Shown piece after piece: positions 35,414-46,951 of a DNA stretch of 64,000 nucleotides. How positions within the stretch are numbered: position 1 is the stretch's first letter; each line of letters starts with the position of its first letter. Source of the stretch: Hemibagrus wyckioides. Lineage: Eukaryota; Chordata; Actinopteri; Siluriformes; Bagridae. The notes under the pieces were generated by a model. It searched no databases and was not told where the DNA came from. It saw nothing but the letters and a program-made list of their open reading frames with translations. The DNA lies in the NCBI RefSeq assembly GCF_019097595.1, contig NC_080711.1, positions 15,269,428-15,333,427 on the forward strand, written 5' to 3'. The position numbers and the translations under genes were made by a program.

Positions 35414-36443
35414 ATGCAAACTTCAAGAAATGGGTTCAAGTAAATACTCCAAAACTAGAAAGTGTCAATTAGAAAAGGTAATATATTAAAAGCTATAAGT
35501 TTACTTATATTTAGACTACTTTATTTCCATGAGAGGTTATTTTAGAATAGTACCTAAGACAGATTTATTATCAGTTTTTATTCAGATTACATTTCTTAGT
35601 GGGTCAAATGTCTACATACACTTTGTTAGTACTTAATGGGATTACCTTTAAAGTGAATCACATGCTAATGGCAACCTTTCATAAGTCTCATAAGTCACAA
35701 TAGTCACAACAGACATACTTTTTCAATTCAGTCCACAAATTCTCTACAACATTAACAGCAAGACTTTGTAACGGCCACTCTAAAACTTTCACTCTGGTGT
35801 CTTTAAATCGTTTTGTTACAACACTGGAGGTATGCTAAGGATTATTGTCCTGATGGAAATAACAATCGCAACCTGGCTGATATCTTGAGGTGTTGCTTCA
35901 GTATTTCCTCATGAAGCCAGTCCCACCAAGTAGACCAGTCTCTTTTCCAGCAAAACAGCTCCAATACATGATGCTGCCACCCCCATGCTTCACAATAGGG
36001 ATGCTTTTTTTTTGGCCACAAGAAAAGCCTCAGCCGATGTGCATTAGACTGTTCATTATGGCCAAACAGTGAGTTTTTTTGTTTCATCTAACGCCTCCAG
36101 AAAGCAAATGATCTCCTGCAATTTTTTTTTAATGCCAGTATGAGAGCAAGGTCTCTAAAGGTCTCTAAACGTAGGCCTGTTTACTGCCACAGGTACATAG
36201 CTTCAAAAAGAAATCACATCAACTTCTGGAATCTTCCAGACTGTTTAAAGAGACAGTCAACACTGTATATTTAAGCACCTGATCCACTGGAATTCTCAGA
36301 CACTGAATTAAAGCTGAAAAAAATCTGCTTTTAATCAATTACCTCTGATGTGAACAAAGTGGATGCTCTAATTGAGTGTGGAGTGGTGAAAAACTTAGAG
36401 AATATCTTTAGTCTTGGCATATGTAAACACTTGGCTTCAACTG
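35414..36443 (-). mobile_element. Sleeping Beauty/Tdr1-like Tc1 transposon, internally deleted
   Basis: Both ends show the IR/DR layout of this group. The right outer repeat is GTAAACACTTGGCTTCAACT (36423-36442), next to TA at 36444-36445, with an inner repeat at 36261-36290. The left inner repeat is at 35595-35624 (GGGTCAAATGTCTACATACA within it), with a decayed outer repeat near 35414-35445. Outer-to-inner spacing is about 155-180 bp on each side. The minus strand between them holds transposase pieces: SLFGHNEQ near 36060, ILKQHLKISARL near 35880, and, after frameshifts, ENLWTELKKYV near 35725, the region of the third catalytic acidic residue. The N-terminal DNA-binding domain is deleted, giving 1.03 kb instead of about 1.6 kb. 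Confidence 0.88.
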
Positions 36444-36494
36444 TACATGAACTGACTTTATTTTATTACAAAAAAATCTAGACGTAACTGGAAA

Positions 36495-36534
36495 CTAACC
36501 CTAACCTTAACCTTACCCACTAACCCTAACCCTA
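36495..36534. repeat. short telomere-like (CTAACC)n array
   Basis: CTAACC/CTTAACC/CCCTAA units run with a few variant bases over about 40 bp, reading as the C-rich vertebrate telomere strand. It lies in the 134-bp gap between two Tc1 copies. Confidence 0.75.
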
Positions 36535-36579
36535 GACTATCTAGGCAACGTTAACTAGCACACAATATATAAAGTACAC

Positions 36580-37100
36580 TCACAGTCCACTTTATTTTGG
36601 ACACCTGAACATTCACACAGTTATCCAGTCAGCCAATCATGTGACAGCAGAGCTAGTCAGCAGAGCCAATCAATGCTCAAGAGCTTTAGTTACCGCTCAC
36701 ACTAAACATGAGAATGGGGAAAAAAATCTATTCTCAGTTATTTTTACCACAGCATGGTTGCTGGTGTCAGATGGGCTGGTTTTCAGAAACGGCTGATCTC
36801 CCGGGATTTTCACACACATCAGTCTCTAGAGTTTACTCAGAAATGGTGTGAAAAAACAACAAAAAAAAACATCCTCTGTGCAGCAGATCTACAGGGGATC
36901 TTGTTAATGAAAGAGGTCAAAGAACAATAATCAGAGCTGACAGGAAGTCTACAGTAGCTCCATAGTCACTGTTAACAAATGTGGTGAGCAGAAAAGCATC
37001 TCAGAATGCACATGTGCAACCTTCAGATGGATAAGCCACAAGAGCAGAAAAACACAATGGGTTGCACTCATCTGAGGATACAGTGAGCACAAAATATAGG
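36580..37100 (+). mobile_element. Tc1-like transposon copy with decayed transposase N-terminus
   Basis: The left end resembles the terminus of a fish Tc1 family (CACTTTATTTTGGACACCTG region, 36588). The plus strand then reads as a transposase start near 36712 (a GAATGGGGAAAAAA context) and the second helix-turn-helix of the DNA-binding domain near 36790-36845 (SETADLPGF, then SVSRVYSE). A frameshift and stops break it repeatedly. The catalytic half and right end are not recognisable past about 37100. It belongs to a different family from the neighbouring Sleeping Beauty-like copy. Confidence 0.8.
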
Positions 37101-38960
37101 CAAATAAAGCACTAATTTAGAGTCCCATTAGCAACAGAGGTTAGATAATTAATAGGTCTTTAAATACAAATATGTGGGTATTTGATCAAGGCTTATTTAA
37201 TTATAATTATAACTGTGGGTAAACTTTTATTTTATTTTTTTTATAAAGTGAACATGAAAGCCATAAACGATAAACTTCTTGTGGCACTCTAATTAGGAAC
37301 ATGCCTTCTGCCTAATTTTAATATATGAATATCTGTGAACGTTAATGAATGGATATTTATTTAGGAGAGCGAAGAAAAAAGGAGCCCTTAATGTGGCATA
37401 ATTAAATAGGCCTATCATTTTCCACTGCAATTAAACTTTCCTCTTGTAATGTAGAGAAAACATGAGCAGGAATATTAAATGCACGTTGAAAGCTTTACTG
37501 AATGCCAGCTCGATATTTTAGCCGGTAGCTCAACTGTAGCACTCAGTGCTTTAAATGTCTGACTGACTTTTTTTTAGTCCTCTATCTAGCCTAGTGCTTG
37601 CTGCATTAAAATACTGCTAGATGTGGCTTTTGTTTTTCAGATTTCTCATAAATTTCAACGGACATACAAAGAAACAAATACAAAAAAAAATACAAAATGA
37701 TTTCAGCATTTAAATATTGGCACCTTAGTATATGAACATTTGGGTACGGAAATGCGGACTGAGAGATGTGACCCTTACAATCCCCCCCAAAAAAAGATTT
37801 GGGATTTTTACTTTCAGGTAAACAGGAGCAGGCTATCAGACATGAAGCTTGCAGGACATGTTCATTAACATGGATGTGTAGTGGACGCAGATTAATTTGT
37901 TGTGCTGAAACCTTGGTATATTTTTCATTTCATTCATCAACATCATTTTATACCAGACACTTTTTTGAATAGCTTACAATATCCTTTAAATGGCTTAAAA
38001 TATTTTGAAGTATGAAAGATAGAGAACGAGAGACAGAGAATAGGAGAGAGAGAGAGAGAGAGAGAGCCCATATGGAGATCAATCAGCCTCCTCTTTAACA
38101 GAAGTACCCATGAGCACCTGGGTGTTCATGTGAAGTACTCTACACTGTTTAATGAACATCCTCACAAAACACGCTTACAAATGCCCCTAAATCAACTTGC
38201 TATCTTCAAAATAACAACCCTAACCTGACCCCAGACGCTGAAAATGCTAATGTGGTTAACCATAAAAGAAATCTAGTGGGGACCTTTTGCATAATACTAA
38301 CAGGCTTCCAAAAGTGTTCTTCCACTTTCAGCATCTTATCATTTTTGTGTATTTTTTGGAAGTAAGTAGTACTTGAAATCCGCCCTCACGTCCTTGGGGA
38401 CCAATCAAATGATTCAGCATTATTCTGCTACATCCAAGTGCGTGGAGTCTTATACAGAAAGCCATGGAGAAATACATTTCAGCAATATCAGATGAGCAAG
38501 AAGCCACAAGAAGTGCCGAAGCTAGTCAGTATAGCTGAATAATTGCCAGTGCGATGTTGATTTTATACAATATTTCTATAAACATGAAACACAATATGCA
38601 CAAAAGCACCATTTATTGCAGCCCTGCTAGTGGAGAAGCAAAAAAAGAAGCCACAAGTATTACCTTATAGCAAAAAAAAAACACTGAGTGAGAGCCAATT
38701 TTGTGGGTGGAAAAGCCTTGTTTTATTAAATGCATTGAATTAAATCTATTCATAAAAAGTTTAAACGTACCACTTTAAATGCAGTTAAAAAAGTGTCATA
38801 ACCTTATGTCATAGCCTTATGTGTATATAACGTAACATCAAAATTGAAACAGCACTCTTTATGGTAGTGTTATTTTTGTAAATTTATGTCACAGAGGATT
38901 TATTTAGGTCTAATGTAGCATACTACACCTCTTCTATTCCAAAAGCACACACACACATAT

Positions 38961-38995
<35 letters not shown>

Positions 38996-39495
38996 GTCTT
39001 TTGTAAAGCCCAGCAGAAAACCTGGCTTCAGGAAGGTGGTGCTAAACAAGCAGCCCTCTTTCTTGCTGATTAAAGGCTGTGTGAGGGAGTGTGACTCCCC
39101 TCTGAACAGCCCTCCTCATCACGATCGCTCAAATTGCTCACCGTGAACTTGACACCCACGACGCTGCTGACGCCAGAACGCTCAGAGCGCACAAACACAG
39201 TCTTGAGCCATGATCGTGGGGGCTAAACAAAGCAAAGCTGCTGCACCATCACTGCTCTCACTGCCCAGCTGACACTATTATTAAATTGTAGCTGGCTTCC
39301 TTCTCTCTATCTCTATACAACTTACTTCTCAGATCTCGATCGTGCCTTTTGTTACATATTCTCCAACTCTTACACCTTCTTTATATGTTATTCCTTCAGA
39401 TGCTGATTATATACCTATAAACTCCACCAATATTGACATAATCACCTTTTTCATCCTGTAGCAGCTGGATTAATGATGAGTGCTATTACTGCAGA
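37101..39495. other. unassigned stretch with microsatellites
   Basis: (GA)n lies at about 38043-38066 and (CA)n at 38947-38992. About 37240-37560 is single-copy-looking sequence with several TTAAT/TAATTA cores, possibly regulatory. About 39040-39260 is GC-richer. No gene is supported. Confidence 0.45.
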
Positions 39496-39660
39496 ATTAC
39501 ATTTACAGAATTTGGCAGACACACTTATACAGAGTGCCTTCCACTGATCTCATTTATGCAACTGAGCAGGTCAGGGTTAAGGGCCTCGCTCAAGGGCCCA
39601 GTGGAGGGATGATTTATACTCACAACCTTTTGATTCGAAGGTCAACATCTTACCCACTGT
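39496..39660 (-). repeat. tRNA-derived SINE
   Basis: Minus-strand head near 39660 (AGTGGGTAAGATGTTGACC, A box), followed by TTCGAATCAAAAGGTTGTGA. The CACTGGGCCCTTGAGCGAGG block comes next, then a tail whose plus text is ACATTTACAGAATTTGGCAG (39499-39518). This tail matches the L2-like LINE end at 29.95 kb. Confidence 0.82.
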
Positions 39661-40102
39661 AATAATCCCATAGAAGCAGAATAGGTAGAATCCATTCGCA
39701 TAGTTTATTTAAGAAACACAAATAGACAAGCCAAAACAGCAGGAAAAATCAGCGTGAAAATCAGGCACAGTTCAGAAACCGAAAGAAACAGTCAGCATTA
39801 CAACTAATCCAAAAAAGCAAGTAAAAAAAACACCCTGAATAAACAGAACACAGAGAATCAATGACAAAGGCTTGGTAATGCAGCAGGCTGGCAATGCTTT
39901 GCGCATAGGTGAGCATAAACATAGCTTAAAAATAGCTAAAAACAGGAAGTCAACTTTGACCTAGACACAGTTCAGTATTCAGGTGATGGCTCCTTCTGTC
40001 AGGAGAATGAGTGATGAGTCCCAGCTGTAGCTGGTACACCCACTTTCACTTACGTATGACATGCGGAGCTCAAGCTGGAGCACATATGGGACAAAATTAC
40101 AT
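39661..40102. other. unassigned non-coding stretch
   Basis: No gene recognised. Confidence 0.5.
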
Positions 40103-40175
40103 GGACATAAATGTAAGGGTCTTGCTCAAGGGCCCAGTAGTGGCAGCAATGGGATTTGATCTCACAACCTTTAAA
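40103..40175 (-). repeat. tRNA-SINE fragment
   Basis: A short piece of the same family as 39.5 kb: plus-strand text TCTTGCTCAAGGGCCCAGTA (40120-40139), then GGCAGCAATGGGATTTGATC leading into a remnant B box. Only the head-proximal half is left. Confidence 0.75.
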
Positions 40176-40292
40176 ATTAACATGAACATAAATCTACCTT
40201 CCTTAAGGTTTCACACATAATGTTGTAATGTTCCTGAGGATTTCAGGCTGGTTTTACAGTGCAAAAAATATTATCATCATTCAAATACACCA

Positions 40293-40352
40293 AGACTCAT
40301 AGTATCCTTAGTCTGTGACCTAGTGAACCAGTATCAATGTATTCACCAATAG
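40293..40352 (+). repeat. L2-like LINE 3' UTR fragment
   Basis: Reverse-complement match to part of the LINE 3' UTR at about 30013-30075: here TAGTGAACCAGTATCAATG, there CACTGGTTCACTAGGTCAAA. It is on the opposite strand to that copy. Confidence 0.7.
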
Positions 40353-40399
40353 AGACTTCAAACCATCAAAAAGGTGTCTGAAAATGAAAATGCAAATAG

Positions 40400-40510
40400 A
40401 AGACCATTAAGCCACTAGGCATATTTTACTATTTGTAAGCATTAACTTTTCTTATTCTATTGGCAGATCATTTTCTTCTTTCTAGAAATAAATGATTAAA
40501 ATTAGATTGC
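40400..40510. repeat. MITE fragment (same family as 41.4 kb)
   Basis: The blocks CATATTTTACTATTTG, TTATTCTATTGGCAGATCAT and TTTCTAGAAATAAATGATTA are in the same order as in the complete MITE at 41425-41722 (ACATATTTTGCTATTTTACT and so on). No termini are left. Confidence 0.65.
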
Positions 40511-41424
40511 AGCCTGGAGTGGTTCATGAATGAGCCACAATACAGTGCATGTTTTATTAAAAAGTTTTTTACTACTGCTGTATCTGAGTATGACCATTGA
40601 TTAGGCTTAATAGCCTTGATGTTCTATTTCCTATGATAAGATTAAAAATAAACCAAATCTAAGATAATTAAGCCCATTTACTCTGCTAATGCATTTGCAA
40701 ATTTGGTATTCAAAGCATCAGTAGATGCAACACTTTTAACTAACTAATAGATCATAGATATCGTCAGTATAACACTGGCAGGCTATTTGCTCTATAGCTT
40801 GCATTCAGCATAGATTAGCTACACTCTGATTATTTATCTCATTGACTGTTATCTCATTAAGTTTCTTTGGGAAAACGGCCAGGGAATAAAAATGAATTGT
40901 CTGGATACTTCAGGAAGACTAGGCAATCGGGTATTTTTATGTATATGTGGTTCATGTATATGGAAGACAGCTTTCCTCCGAAAGTGTTCTGCTGGAGTGT
41001 GATGTTCTTTCGAATGAGCAGTAGTTTGTGCAGGCTTCATATATCTTACAGGAAGTATGTACTGCATTAGCCCCCACTTTCTCTGATTAGAATCTGCCAT
41101 GTGATAGGCGAGAGCTAGGGGTGAAAATGGGATAAAAAACCCCTCTCAAAAAACAAGTGCACTAACTAAAGTCACATCGGCCTCGTGAGCAACATGACAA
41201 AAGATAAAATTACATTTCTGTCAAATGTTTCAACAGGTCAGGGAACAGCTTGGTAACCTTCACTTAAAAAATGACCTTCACTACACGATCATGTTATACA
41301 TACATCACAAATAAGGTAAGTAATCACCAAATAAAGTAATCACCATTAGCCTACATACACAAAAGCTCTTAGTAAAGTCATTCATTTAACCTAGACAGAA
41401 TATGAAGTGAATATTTAGTTGATA
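40511..41424. other. unassigned non-coding stretch
   Basis: No gene recognised. Overlapping frames on both strands at 40849-41100 have no domain. Confidence 0.5.
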
Positions 41425-41722
41425 CACTGCAATAAATGACATCTTGGTAAGCTGCAATATACTGATTATAGTAAAAGTGATCTATTTCCAACAATAAGAT
41501 AACAATAAACTTAATATAAGATTATTAAGCCTATTTCTAGACATATTTTGCTATTTTACTCTATTGGTGGGTTACTTTGCTTCTTTTTAGAAATGCGTAC
41601 TTAAAATTAGCTTGATTATCTGACAATATACAAGAAAAATGTCTCGATATTGGTTTAATCATATCAAAGTTGGTATCATTTCAATTATAATAAAGATCTA
41701 AGATGTATTTTTTTTGGCAGTG
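41425..41722. mobile_element. MITE with TIRs, 298 bp
   Basis: The left end CACTGCAATAAATGACATCT is matched by the inverted right end (AGATGTATTTTTTTTGGCAGTG in plus text, 41701-41722, written here in parts as AGATGTATTT and TTTTTGGCAGTG). TA lies on both sides (41423-41424 and 41723-41724). No coding sequence is inside. The parent transposon is not identifiable from this copy; the TA flanks suggest a TA-targeting superfamily. Confidence 0.78.
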
Positions 41723-41724
41723 TA

Positions 41725-42175
41725 CAATATATGGCCAAGATTGTGGTCTTGTGACCATCACACTCATATGTGGTTCTTCACCAAACTGTTACCAGTTTTA
41801 TATCTAGGATGTTTTTATGCTGTAACATTACAATTTCCCTTGACTGGAACTAAAGGGACCAAACTGGTTTATGATAATACATCTGTGCACAAAGTGAGAT
41901 CTATAAAGGCATGGTATGCCAAGGTTTGGTGTGGAAGAACTCGAATGTCCTGCATAGCCCTGACCTCAACCCCACTGACCACCTTTGGGATGAATTGGAA
42001 TGCAAACTGAACCCCAAGGCTTCTTCTCCAAAATCTGTAGCCACACTCCAAAATCTAGTAGAAAGCCTTCACAGAAGAGTGGAGGTTATTATAACAGCAA
42101 AGAGGGAATGGGACTGTTCACTAAGGACATATGAATGTGATGGTCAGGAGTCCACAAACATTTGGCCTTAGAGTG
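41725..42175 (+). mobile_element. Tc1-like element, internally deleted, with DDE-region remnant
   Basis: The termini are long inverted repeats: CAATATATGGCCAAGATTGT (41725-41744) and GTCCACAAACATTTGGCCTT (42150-42169) with more pairing inwards (ACCATCACACTCATATG against CATATGAATGTGATGGT). TA flanks both sides (41723-41724, 42176-42177). The plus strand retains the end of a transposase catalytic domain near 41945-42010 (LHSPDLNPTDHLWDELECKL), where the glutamate of WDELE is the third DDE-type residue. The frame is broken before and after. At 451 bp it is non-autonomous. Confidence 0.9.
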
Positions 42176-43429
42176 TATTTTGCTGTTGGTAATACAGGCA
42201 CTACTAAAATGGCATAAAGAGTGAAGAGAAAATCAATCCCACTGTTCCTCAGGAAAAGCTGATTTTAATGATTTCTGTCAAAAACCAAGGTATCCCAGAA
42301 AACCAGCACAGTATGACATTACAAAATTACGATACCATAATAAAACAGCTTTTTATTACTGCAATTGTTTGCAGTGTACATTATCTCTCGCACTTATAGT
42401 ATTTTCCTCTCACAAGTGGGATGAAAACAAAATCACATCTCATCCACTCACTACATTATTTCTTTTTAACATGCCGAACCAAAATACCAGCACCAAGGAG
42501 CAGTTAATCTCTCTCAGTAAATAGAACTAAAGCATGTGTAAGAATATCTTTAAATAATCTCATCAAGTAGAGAAGAGCTCTCTAAAGCACCTCTGGGACT
42601 GGGATTACACGTCTGGGTAGAGTTTTTTTAATTCCGGTTTTAATTCAGGACTTTTCACAACATTAGACTTTAGTAGAAATGGATAAAATGCACAATTTGT
42701 CGTTCTTGAACAAATACAGATTATCAGCTTTGGCAAACGGCTATAGAACAAGAGAAAGAAAACCTGGACTGGAAAATTGTGAACTTGCTGCATGACATCA
42801 CCAGGATGTTAATTATTTTCCTAGAACAACACATCATTCTGTGTTTTCTTCCTCACAGTAAAGAAACTGGCTATAAAAAAAATCCTCACTTTGGTCAGAT
42901 GTTTGTATTTTTAAATACCAAATATTATTGTGAGTTATTATTGTGTGCAGAATGAGCTATACTGTTATGGTAATGGTTATGGTGAAGTATAAACTGGGAG
43001 TGAGTTTATACCTGTACATGAAGTGCTTTCATTCAGGTGCAGTGAGTAATTGGTCATGTCAGGAAGATGAGGTGATTTAAGCTGTTCTGCATATGAAATG
43101 TCCACCCATGCCTCTTTATAATTAGTACTTACCCTTTTATACTCATCTGAATTTACATGTTTCTCCTTCTGATTTGATTTCTGCTTTGTTTACACATTTC
43201 CCATTTAGTCCTGTCTATTTTATGCCTGTTTGCTGATCGGCTGACCTTTAGCCTGTAACTGGGTTTAAATTATAATTAAATTATTATTGCTAGTCCTCCT
43301 GGCTGTTTGCTTTGGTTTCTTTTAATAAAACCCACCCTTGGACTGGATCTGTCTGTCGCGACTGGGAATGCAGGTAGAACCAAATATTTAAGTCATATTC
43401 CATTCAGACTTTTATACATGAATTATTTA
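42176..43429. other. unassigned non-coding stretch
   Basis: No gene recognised. Confidence 0.5.
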
Positions 43430-43593
43430 TTCCTCTTTAGTAAATGCTTTATCATGGTCAGGGTCGTGGTGCATTGGGAGCCTATCCCAGGAATACTATA
43501 ATAAGTCCTGGATAGCATGCGACTCCATCAGAAGACACCATTAACACACACACACATGCTCATTCACTCTTAGGAGCAATTTATCACAGGTCA
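43430..43593 (-). repeat. V-SINE 3' portion
   Basis: The plus strand shows the SINE end in reverse: AAATGCTTTATCATGGTCAG, GGGAGCCTATCCCAGGAATA, CACACACACATGCTCATTCA and TAGGAGCAATTTATC. The tRNA head is absent (5' truncation). Confidence 0.83.
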
Positions 43594-43629
43594 TGCTTCT
43601 AAAAAATGGTGGAAAAAAAAAAAAAAAAA

Positions 43630-43633
<4 letters not shown>

Positions 43634-43697
<64 letters not shown>
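43634..43697. repeat. poly-A run followed by (AT)n microsatellite
   Basis: An A-rich run of about 20 bases (43612-43632) is followed by about 60 bp of AT alternation and CACACA. The isoleucine/tyrosine-rich plus frame is an artefact. Confidence 0.95.
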
Positions 43698-43706
<9 letters not shown>

Positions 43707-44899
43707 TACTGTGTTTGAGTTTGCGGTATTTGCCAGTCTAAATTTGTATAAACCCTTCATAATGCTTCTATATAAAGAACCATTTCGGGCTTACATATAC
43801 GAGAACCGCATTATGTTCCCTAAATAACCATTCCTTTTAAGAGTTTACCCCACCAGCTTATCTGGAATTATCTCCTCACTGAAGATGTTCAAATGAAAAC
43901 TGTGAAGAAGGAGCTACAGAGCAGCACATAAATCTGTTTTCCACAATTAAAGGCGACTAATTATACTGGCGCATACTGGTACAACAAAGGAGTTGCCAGT
44001 AAAGTGGTCCATATGGTGTCGTCCCACCTACCCACTCGAGGGTCACATGGCAATGCCGGCAGCTTTAATTGGTGGGCTGAGGATACCCATTTTGTCGTAC
44101 CGCCCCCAACAGCCCAGCAGCAAGAACGTGGGGAGGTTTGAAAGCAGCAGCTAGAAGAGCGGCTTCGTCTGGGACTCGCTGATATATTACTTTCTATTCC
44201 TGTTCTCCAACTCTTCCTATTCCTTGACTTCTGTGAGCAGTGAGCAATCCAAACACCTGCTATAGGTCTCCCAATGTACCACACTCCTCCAACCCGAATC
44301 TAATACTCACTGACTGGGAGAAAAAAGGGAAAGGTGTAAATGAACGATGGCCAGCTGAGCAGGAGGACTGGGTGCCAAAGCTTGGGAATTTGGTGTATGT
44401 ATTTAGAAACTGATGAATCCCATAAACCTCCATTTACAGCATTCAAATGTCTCAGCTATGGCATTGCACAAATGAATTGTTAGACTGTGAATAGAGACAA
44501 AGACAGACATATGCAGCATTTGTTCTCGTTATTTATCATTCTCCCATTGTTTCAGCTTAGCTCGGGGTGGCTAAATTCAATTAAAATGGAAGAGGAGTGA
44601 TGATGGGCTCTCTGCAAAAACACTTAGGCTTTATGCAACCAGGTGTCAATCCAAGGACAAGTGAGACAACACATTTTCTTAATGTGTATAAATAATGATA
44701 AATTGTCAGGAACAAAAAGCATTATTTCTACTGAAAAAAGCAATGCTATGCTAAATCCACCAGGATGATACATAAAGTGGTAATGTGCAGTATGTAATGT
44801 GGAAAAAAAAAGATAATGACACAAATAAATTGTATCATGGTCAAGCGCTTATTAAAGAATAACATGGTTTAAGACAATTGCATTTCAGAGTTAGATGGT
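43698..44899. other. unassigned stretch, GC-richer around 43.97-44.30 kb
   Basis: A 107-codon minus frame (43961-44284) lies in a GC-richer patch and has a serine- and cysteine-containing, non-repetitive composition. I recognise no family and see no splice or promoter signals that decide it. Confidence 0.35.
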
Positions 44900-45230
44900 A
44901 ATTTATTCCTTCAGTGGCCACTTTATCCTTTTCAAGGTCACAGTGAATCCAAAGCCAATCCCAGGTACACTGTGCATGGCGCAGGAATACACGCCTTAAT
45001 AGGACATAAGTCCGTTACAGGGCACCATGCACACACTCATTAATTGCCACAACACCTTTAGGTAATTATGCCCCCATCCATCTATTAGCATGTGTTTGGG
45101 AGGTGGGAGGAACCCAGAGGTATCTACACAAGAACATGCAAAACTCCACACAGACTGTAAACTAAGCTCAAGCTCAAACTGGGGAGCTGGAGGGTGTGAG
45201 GTTACCTGCTGCTCCACTGACCCACCCAAA
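44900..45230 (-). repeat. V-SINE / DANA-like SINE, near full length
   Basis: The plus strand reads the SINE backwards: GGCCACTTTATCCTTTTCAA, CAATCCCAGGTACACTGTGC, TTACAGGGCACCATGCACAC, GGAGGTGGGAGGAACCCAGA, AGAACATGCAAAACTCCACA, then a B box remnant (GGTGTGAGGTTACC) and an A box remnant (CTGCTCCACTGACCCACCC) at 45230. About 330 bp is close to the family's usual length. Confidence 0.87.
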
Positions 45231-46083
45231 CTCTGTTTGGCCCAATTAATTATTGGCTTCATCGCTATAAATCTTGTTAGCAAACTGAATAAGCCTAATC
45301 AATTAGATGGAAATTCTTATTTTTTAGCGAAACAAGTTAGACTTCCTGGTTCAAAGTGCTCTTTTATTTCAATTATTGCTTAAAACAAGAACTCAGGTGG
45401 CTCTGCCCATGGCATGGTTAATCAACTCAAGTTTTCAAAAATTACATTTAAAGTAATCCACTGTCCAAAGCTTATATTAAAGTTGAGTTTACTCATGTTT
45501 TTTTAAGGCAGCAAATGAATCTATAAGTTTAAAAATCTTGAAAAGTCTTACAGTGTAGTTAATGCAAATGTAGAGAACTAAAGACCAAATAATTATTAGA
45601 AAATAATATATTTAACTGAACTATTATTTTTTTCTCAGTAATCATCTGTGGCAGGTGTTGCTTTGATTGTTATCATCTGCTAACTGTGAGGCAGTTTTCC
45701 TTTTCTGTTGTTATCTTTTGTAATTATTAAAATTTGAGGTGACTGCCTTCGCTCACATGAGTTTAATCATTAAATACATTGCTTTACAAAATGAATTGAA
45801 CTTGGATGTATAATAAGCGAATCGACACACAATGCTTGATGTGAACATTAACTGAAGCTCCTGACCTGTATCTGCATGGCTTTATGTGTTGGTCTGCTGC
45901 CACATGACTGGCTGATTGGATAACTGCATGAATAAAGAGATGTAAAAGTATGATGTATCACATTTAGAGATTTTCTTTAGAGGAATTTTCTTTTTTAAAA
46001 AAATAAATAAGATGGCTTGAACTTTCATAAAAATAAACACTTTTATTTTTGTGGGAATAACAGCATTAAATGCAGAGGTGATA

Positions 46084-46086
<3 letters not shown>
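45231..46086. other. unassigned stretch, possible MITE remnant
   Basis: About 45430-45560 (AAAGTTGAGTTTACTCATG, then TTTTTTAAGGCAGCAAATG and CTTACAGTG) looks like a decayed MITE common in fish, but the termini cannot be fixed. No gene is recognised. Confidence 0.4.

Positions 46087-46124
<38 letters not shown>
46087..46124. repeat. (GT)n microsatellite
   Basis: About 19 GT units, uninterrupted. Confidence 0.97.
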
Positions 46125-46127
<3 letters not shown>

Positions 46128-46902
46128 CACATGGTGTTCAGTGAAGAATAAACCTGCTGATGATCAGAGACATTGCTGCTTAGTCTGTTGGGATTGGAAA
46201 TGTGATAACAGCTTTCTTTTCTAAAGAAAAACAAAAGTAATAATAAGACCTTGGTTTGGGTTTCAGGAAGAATATTGGCTTGGGTTTCAGGAGCAAGATT
46301 TAAAATGACTTGCTGTAGCAATTTGCTTTGTTAACACAGCTGTGTTAGCTACTTGAAATGAACTAAATGTTGCAGCTCTCTTTCTTTATCTTGGTTCATG
46401 TAATTAATCATAGTGTCATAATCTGAGAAAGTGAGGAAGCTTTTACAGCTAAAAATTTGTTCTTTTTTTACTAGATTAATCCAGACTTCAGGTGTGGATA
46501 GGGCTGTTAAAAATATCACTTCCATCTGTTTAAAAAGAAATATTGTCCAAAGCCCATCTCTTCCTCAATTATTCCTGTTTGCATGCGTCAGCAATGTTTT
46601 CTAATGAAATTTGTTGGTTCTGTTTCCCAAAGTAAATGCAAATCAGTTATTTACTCCACCCTGGGCTAGATAAAGCAGCTTGTGAAAATGAATGAATGCA
46701 TGAACGAATGAAGATACTAGACACGATATGCTCTCTTGTTTGTCTAACATGTGGTACAGTATTGTGCAATCTCACAATATTGTGTCGCCACTAGGGTTGG
46801 TGTTTAGATCATAGACTGCAATGAACCAGAACACTGACTGTACGGTCTGGACGGAACAGAATAAAATGTGCTTGATAATGTTATAGAATTTATTTATTTA
46901 TT

Positions 46903-46951
<49 letters not shown>

